Made by a program: the position numbers and the translations under genes
The notes under the pieces: model-generated
What the model was told of the DNA's origin: nothing
The model's input: the letters and a program-made list of their open reading frames with translations, nothing else
Databases searched by the model: none
Part shown: one piece after another, positions 60,571 through 64,000 of the stretch
Position numbering within the stretch: position 1 is the stretch's first letter
Layout: the number at the start of each line of letters is the position of its first letter
From: Microbacterium sp. Leaf159
GTDB lineage: Bacteria; Actinomycetota; Actinomycetes; Actinomycetales; Microbacteriaceae
DNA: 64,000 nucleotides
Assembly: GCF_001423615.1 (NCBI RefSeq)
Contig: NZ_LMOU01000002.1
Span: 67,573 to 131,572, forward strand
Direction of reading: 5' to 3'

Positions 60571-60576
60571 GGACGG

Positions 60577-61071
60577 ATGACAGAGGCTGATGAGGTTGAT
60601 CGGATCGTCGGCGCCTGGAACACCCAGCGCCCCGACCTCGACTTCTCACCCCTCGAGGTCCTGTCGCGGATGGATCGGCTGACCCGCCTGCTCGACCGTG
60701 CTCGTCGCGACGTGTTCCGCCGCAGCGACCTGGAGGCCTGGGAGTGGGATGTGCTCTCGGCTCTGCGCCGCGCAGGAGCACCGTTCCAGCTCTCCCCCAA
60801 GCAGCTGCTGCAGCAGACGCTGGTGTCGAGCGGCACCATGACGAACCGCATCGACCGGCTGGTCGGGCGTCGTTTCGTACGACGCGAGGGCGACCCGGCC
60901 GACGGTCGCAGCGTGCTCGTCACGCTCACGGACGACGGGCGGATCAGGGTGGATGCCGCGATCACGCGTCTCGTCGACGTGGAGGACGACCTGCTGCGGG
61001 CGCTGTCCCGCGGCGACCGTGACCGCCTCGCCGCGCTGCTGCGCAAGCTGAGCCTCAGTTTCGACGCGTGA
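60577..61071 (+). CDS. MarR-family transcriptional regulator
   Basis: A 164-residue winged-helix regulator. LEVLSRMDRLTRLLDRARRDVF forms the dimer helices; EWDVLSALRRAGAPFQLSPKQLLQQTLVSSGTMTNRIDRLVGRRFV is the helix-turn-helix; RREGDPADGRSVLVTLTDDG is the wing with the conserved D-x-R. It lies 12 bases upstream of a pseudouridine synthase gene and is divergent from tRNA-Gln. Ligand and targets are unknown. Confidence 0.9.
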   Translation: MTEADEVDRIVGAWNTQRPDLDFSPLEVLSRMDRLTRLLDRARRDVFRRSDLEAWEWDVLSALRRAGAPFQLSPKQLLQQTLVSSGTMTNRIDRLVGRRFVRREGDPADGRSVLVTLTDDGRIRVDAAITRLVDVEDDLLRALSRGDRDRLAALLRKLSLSFDA

Positions 61072-61083
61072 GGACCTGACGAC

Positions 61084-62013
61084 ATGGCGATGCTCTCCCC
61101 TCTTCCGGTGCGCGACGGCGTCGGCGCCACGCGTCTGCACGTCCCGATGAGCGGCGAATGGCCGACCGTGGGCGCCTACATGATCGACCGCTTCTTCCAC
61201 CTCGATCCCGAAGGCCTGCTCAGCCGCTTCGACCGCGGCGAGATCGTGGCCCGCGACGGCACTCCCCTGGCGCGGGACACGCCCCTGGGCGTCGAGGAGT
61301 TCATCTGGTATTACCGGGATCCCCCCGTCGAGACGCGGCTACCCGTGGAGATCGAGGTCATCCATCAGGACGACGACCTGGTGGTCATCGACAAGCCGCA
61401 CTTCCTGCCGACGATTCCCGGCGGCAAGTTCCTGCAGAACTCGGCGCTCATCCGCCTCCGCAACCTGCTCGGCAACGATGAGCTCGCACCGATCCACCGA
61501 CTCGATCGGGCGACCGCCGGGGTGCTCATGTTCTCGGCGCGCCCGGCGACCAGAGGGCCGTACCAGCTGCTGTTCGAGACCCGACAGGTGCAGAAGGTCT
61601 ACGAGGCGGTCTCCGCCCTCCCGGCCGACTGGGATGCGTCGCAGTTCCCGCTCGTCTACCGCAACCACATCGTGAAGCTGCGCAACGAGCTGAAGGTGCA
61701 GGTCGACGACGAACGGGAACCGAACGCCGAGACGCTGATCGAGGTCCTCGAAGCCGACGAGCGCGTCGTGCACACACTGCTGCACCCGCACAGCGGCAAG
61801 ATGCATCAGCTGCGGGTGCACCTCGCAGCTCTCGGCCTCGGCATCCTGAACGACCCGTTCTACCCCGAACTGCGCGGTGAGCGCCCCGACGACTTCGATC
61901 ACCCCATGCAGCTGCTCGCCCGCGAGCTGCACTTCGTGGATCCGCTGAGCGGCGCGCCGAGGGTGTTCTCCACGACGCGCACGCTGCAGGAAGCGCCTCT
62001 CAGCGGCGCATGA
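61084..62013 (+). CDS. RluA-family pseudouridine synthase
   Basis: A 309-residue enzyme that isomerises uridine to pseudouridine in rRNA or tRNA. VVIDKPHFLPTIPGGKFLQN and the catalytic block IHRLDRATAGVLMFS with its Asp are present, then QKVYEAV and SGKMHQLRVHLAALGLGILNDPFYP, as in RluA/RluD types. There is no S4 domain. The 3' end overlaps the convergent metI gene by 14 bases. The target site is unknown. Confidence 0.9.
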   Translation: MAMLSPLPVRDGVGATRLHVPMSGEWPTVGAYMIDRFFHLDPEGLLSRFDRGEIVARDGTPLARDTPLGVEEFIWYYRDPPVETRLPVEIEVIHQDDDLVVIDKPHFLPTIPGGKFLQNSALIRLRNLLGNDELAPIHRLDRATAGVLMFSARPATRGPYQLLFETRQVQKVYEAVSALPADWDASQFPLVYRNHIVKLRNELKVQVDDEREPNAETLIEVLEADERVVHTLLHPHSGKMHQLRVHLAALGLGILNDPFYPELRGERPDDFDHPMQLLARELHFVDPLSGAPRVFSTTRTLQEAPLSGA

Positions 62014-62659
62014 TCTTGCGCGCGAGCCGCGTGCCGAGCATCTGCACGAGGTGCACGAACACCACGATCAGCACGATCGCCGCCCACATCACGAGCGGTT
62101 CGAACTGACGGAAGCCGTAGATCTGGGCGAACGCACCGAGGCCGCCGCCGCCGATGAGACCGGCCATCGCGGTCATGTCGATGAGCGCGACGACGATGAA
62201 GGTGTAGCCCAGGATGAGCGGCCCGAGGGATTCGGGGATCGCCACGGTGAAGAGGATGCGCCAGGGGCCGGCGCCCATCGCGCGGGCGGCCTCGATGACT
62301 CCGGGCGAGACCGAGACGAGGTGCTGCTCGACGATGCGGCCGATCGCGAAGGCTGCGGCGAGACCGATGATGAACGCGCCGGCGGTGGTGCCGATGCCGG
62401 TGCCGACCACCACGCGGGCGAAGGGCTGTGCCACGGCCATGAAGATCACGAACGGGATAGGACGGAAGAAGTTCACCGCGAGGTTCGCGACGACGGAGAC
62501 GGGTCGGTTCTGCGCGAGCCCGCCGGGGCGGCTGACGTAGAGGATGACACCGATCGCGAGACCGAGGATGCCGCCGAGCACGAGTGCGAACGACGTCATG
62601 TAGAGGGTTTCGAGCGCGGCCTTCCAGAATTCGGGCCACAGTTCGTTCAGACGATCCAT
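62000..62659 (-). CDS. metI: D-methionine ABC transporter permease
   Basis: A 219-residue permease with five transmembrane helices. TLYMTSFALVLGGILGLAIGVILY at the N-terminus and the coupling block IEAARAMGAGPWRILFTVAIPESLGPLILGYTF are the MetI-type features. It takes up methionine together with MetN and MetQ. Its ATG overlaps the metN stop by one base (TGATG), and its stop lies inside the 3' end of the opposite pseudouridine synthase gene. Confidence 0.93.
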   Translation of the reverse strand: MDRLNELWPEFWKAALETLYMTSFALVLGGILGLAIGVILYVSRPGGLAQNRPVSVVANLAVNFFRPIPFVIFMAVAQPFARVVVGTGIGTTAGAFIIGLAAAFAIGRIVEQHLVSVSPGVIEAARAMGAGPWRILFTVAIPESLGPLILGYTFIVVALIDMTAMAGLIGGGGLGAFAQIYGFRQFEPLVMWAAIVLIVVFVHLVQMLGTRLARKIMRR

Positions 62660-63702
62660 CAGCGCGCCTCCTCTCCGGCGATCTCGGTGACTTCGACCCG
62701 CTGCGAGATCTCCCCCAGCGTGCGGTCGATCACGGCGCTCTCACCGCGGATCGCGAGCGTGAGGTGGCCGAACGCCCTCCCGCGGATGTCGTTGATCCCG
62801 CCGTACACGAGCTCGAAGTCGAGCCCTGCGCCCGCGAGGTCGAGGAACACCTGTGCCTGCGAGGAGTCTCCGTCGCGGAACGAGAAGGTGACGAGGCGGC
62901 CTCGGTGCCGCTCGCGCAGCACGCCGAGCTCGGACGGCGAGGGGATGCCCTTCACGACCGTGCCGACGAAGCGCTGCGACGCGGGGTTCTGCGGGGCGGA
63001 GAAGACATCGAAGACATCGCCCTGCTCGATCACGCGACCGTTCTCCATGACCGCGACCTTGGTGGCGATCGTCTGGATGACGTCCATCTCATGGGTGATC
63101 ACGACGATCGTGACGCCCTGCTCCCGGTTGACCCGCTTGAGCAGATCCAGCACGTCGTGCGTGGTCTGCGGGTCGAGGGCGCTGGTGGCCTCGTCGGCGA
63201 GCAGGATGGCAGGGCCCGTGGCCAAGGCGCGGGCGATGCCGACGCGCTGCTTCTGACCGCCGGAGAGCTGCTCGGGGAAGGCCTTGGCCTTGTCGGCGAG
63301 GCCGACGAAGGTGAGGAGCTCGGCGACCCGCGTCTCGATGTCGGCCTTCGACCAGCCGGCGAGCTTGAGCGGGTACGCGATGTTCGCCTTGACGCTGCGC
63401 GAGGCGAACAGGTTGAACTGCTGGAAGATCATGCCGATCCCCCCGCGGACCTTGCGCAGCTCGCTCTCCCGGAGGGAGGTGATGTCGACGTCGTCGACCG
63501 TGATGGTGCCGCCGGTCGCGGGTTCGAGCGCGTTGATCAGCCGCACGAGGGTCGACTTGCCGGCGCCGGAGTATCCGATGATGCCGAAGACATCACCCTT
63601 CTCGATCGAGAGGGTGACGTCGTCGACGGCCACGACCTCGGCGTCTTCACGGGTGCGGGAGGGGTAGGTCTTCGAGACGTTCGTCAGGGTGACGATCGGC
63701 AT
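62659..63702 (-). CDS. metN: Methionine ABC transporter ATP-binding protein
   Basis: A 347-residue ATPase: Walker A GYSGAGKSTLVRL, signature LSGGQKQRVGIARAL, Walker B ILLADEATSALDP, and a C-terminal NIL domain (about 265-347), which binds methionine and inhibits transport in MetN. The ATG at 63702 was chosen because it gives the normal MetN N-terminus (PIVTLTNVSKTYPSR). The order metQ-metN-metI is read on the minus strand. Confidence 0.94.
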   Translation of the reverse strand: MPIVTLTNVSKTYPSRTREDAEVVAVDDVTLSIEKGDVFGIIGYSGAGKSTLVRLINALEPATGGTITVDDVDITSLRESELRKVRGGIGMIFQQFNLFASRSVKANIAYPLKLAGWSKADIETRVAELLTFVGLADKAKAFPEQLSGGQKQRVGIARALATGPAILLADEATSALDPQTTHDVLDLLKRVNREQGVTIVVITHEMDVIQTIATKVAVMENGRVIEQGDVFDVFSAPQNPASQRFVGTVVKGIPSPSELGVLRERHRGRLVTFSFRDGDSSQAQVFLDLAGAGLDFELVYGGINDIRGRAFGHLTLAIRGESAVIDRTLGEISQRVEVTEIAGEEAR

Positions 63703-63730
63703 GCGGTGCTCCGGTCTGCTTCGGGAACGA

Positions 63731-63765
63731 AGAATCGGGTGACGCACGAAGCGCCACCCGATTCT
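63731..63765 (-). terminator. Intercistronic hairpin between metQ and metN
   Basis: AGAATCGGGTG (63731-63741) and its exact complement (63755-63765) form an 11-bp stem, 37 bases past the metQ stop on the minus strand. It may lower expression of metNI relative to metQ. Confidence 0.6.
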
Positions 63766-63801
63766 CCCTCATCGGACGGGGGTGTCTTGCACCCGGTCGT
63801 C

Positions 63802-64000
63802 CTACTTCTTGGCCTCGGTGTCCTCCTGGACCTTCTTCAGCGAGGCGACGAGGTCCTTGACCGGAGTCTGCAGCGGCACCGCGGTGTCACCCGACGACTC
63901 GATCAGACCGGCCTGCACGTCCTCGTTCGTCTGGAAGATCTCGACGAGCTTGAGGTACGTCTCGTTGTCGGCGTCCTCGGCGCGCGACGCGAAGATGTTC
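63802..64000 (-). CDS. metQ: Methionine-binding lipoprotein MetQ (C-terminal part)
   Basis: The minus-strand frame is open from the right edge and ends in TAG at 63804-63802. The 65 visible residues begin NIFASRAEDADNETYLKLVE and end VQEDTEAKK, with DLVASLKKV between, the usual C-terminus of NlpA/MetQ binding proteins. The signal peptide and lipobox are outside the window. Position in front of metN and metI agrees. Confidence 0.88.
   Translation of the reverse strand, partial: NIFASRAEDADNETYLKLVEIFQTNEDVQAGLIESSGDTAVPLQTPVKDLVASLKKVQEDTEAKK

Overview
The window is a high-GC chromosomal segment from an actinobacterium, almost certainly a Microbacteriaceae member close to Microbacterium. Pointers are an acyl-CoA carboxylase with a small epsilon subunit, an LpdA-type NAD(P)H-quinone dehydrogenase without redox cysteines, an sdhCDAB operon, a PRD-regulated mannitol PTS cluster, GTG-rich starts and dense packing with 1-4 nt overlaps. 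I see no insertion sequence, prophage, CRISPR array or rRNA; it looks like core and metabolic chromosome. The species is not determined.

Layout. 1-3.5 kb: the end of a sugar/choline-type nucleotidyltransferase, an unknown protein, and the carboxyltransferase and epsilon subunits of an acyl-CoA carboxylase; its biotin carboxylase/BCCP subunit is at 10.1-11.9 kb. 3.7-8.1 kb: a ROK regulator and a three-gene LuxR-type two-component system. 8.1-16.9 kb: an RNA methyltransferase divergent from maf, then lpdA, purine nucleoside phosphorylase and a phosphohexomutase. 16.9-24.8 kb: a PTS/mannitol island (two HPr proteins, enzyme I, an orphan IIB, MtlA, MtlF, MtlD and a PRD activator). 24.9-29 kb: a flavin monooxygenase, a hydrolase, a PfkB kinase and a polysaccharide deacetylase. 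29-37.3 kb: one minus-strand nucleoside uptake and salvage operon (BMP lipoprotein, ABC ATPase, two permeases, cdd, deoA, add). 37.4-42.3 kb: manC and sdhCDAB. 42.3-50 kb: housekeeping genes (BrkB-like, exonuclease III, trpS, pth, rplY, gnd). 50-54.6 kb: a MacB/FtsX-type ABC exporter divergent from an OmpR-type two-component system. 54.6-54.9 kb: a non-coding stretch built of short repeats. 54.9-57.9 kb: a flavinylation/electron-transfer module (FMN-binding lipoprotein, ApbE, NqrB/RnfD-FNR fusion). 58-60.5 kb: prs, glmU and tRNA-Gln. 60.6-64 kb: a MarR regulator, a pseudouridine synthase and metI-metN-metQ (metQ cut by the right edge).

How it works together. Imported nucleosides are deaminated and phosphorolysed (Add, Cdd, DeoA, PunA), feeding ribose phosphates; Prs makes PRPP. 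Mannitol enters through EI/HPr/MtlAF and MtlD makes fructose-6-phosphate, upstream of ManC and Gnd reactions.

The most notable signals are not single genes. About a dozen genes carry a TANNNT-like -10 hexamer exactly 6-7 nt before the start codon, which predicts leaderless mRNAs and decides some starts. The tRNA-Gln 3' end lies one base before the glmU ATG. The repeat-built stretch at 54.6-54.9 kb sits between a two-component operon and the flavinylation module. CCATAG boxes fill the divergent promoter of the exporter and its two-component system.
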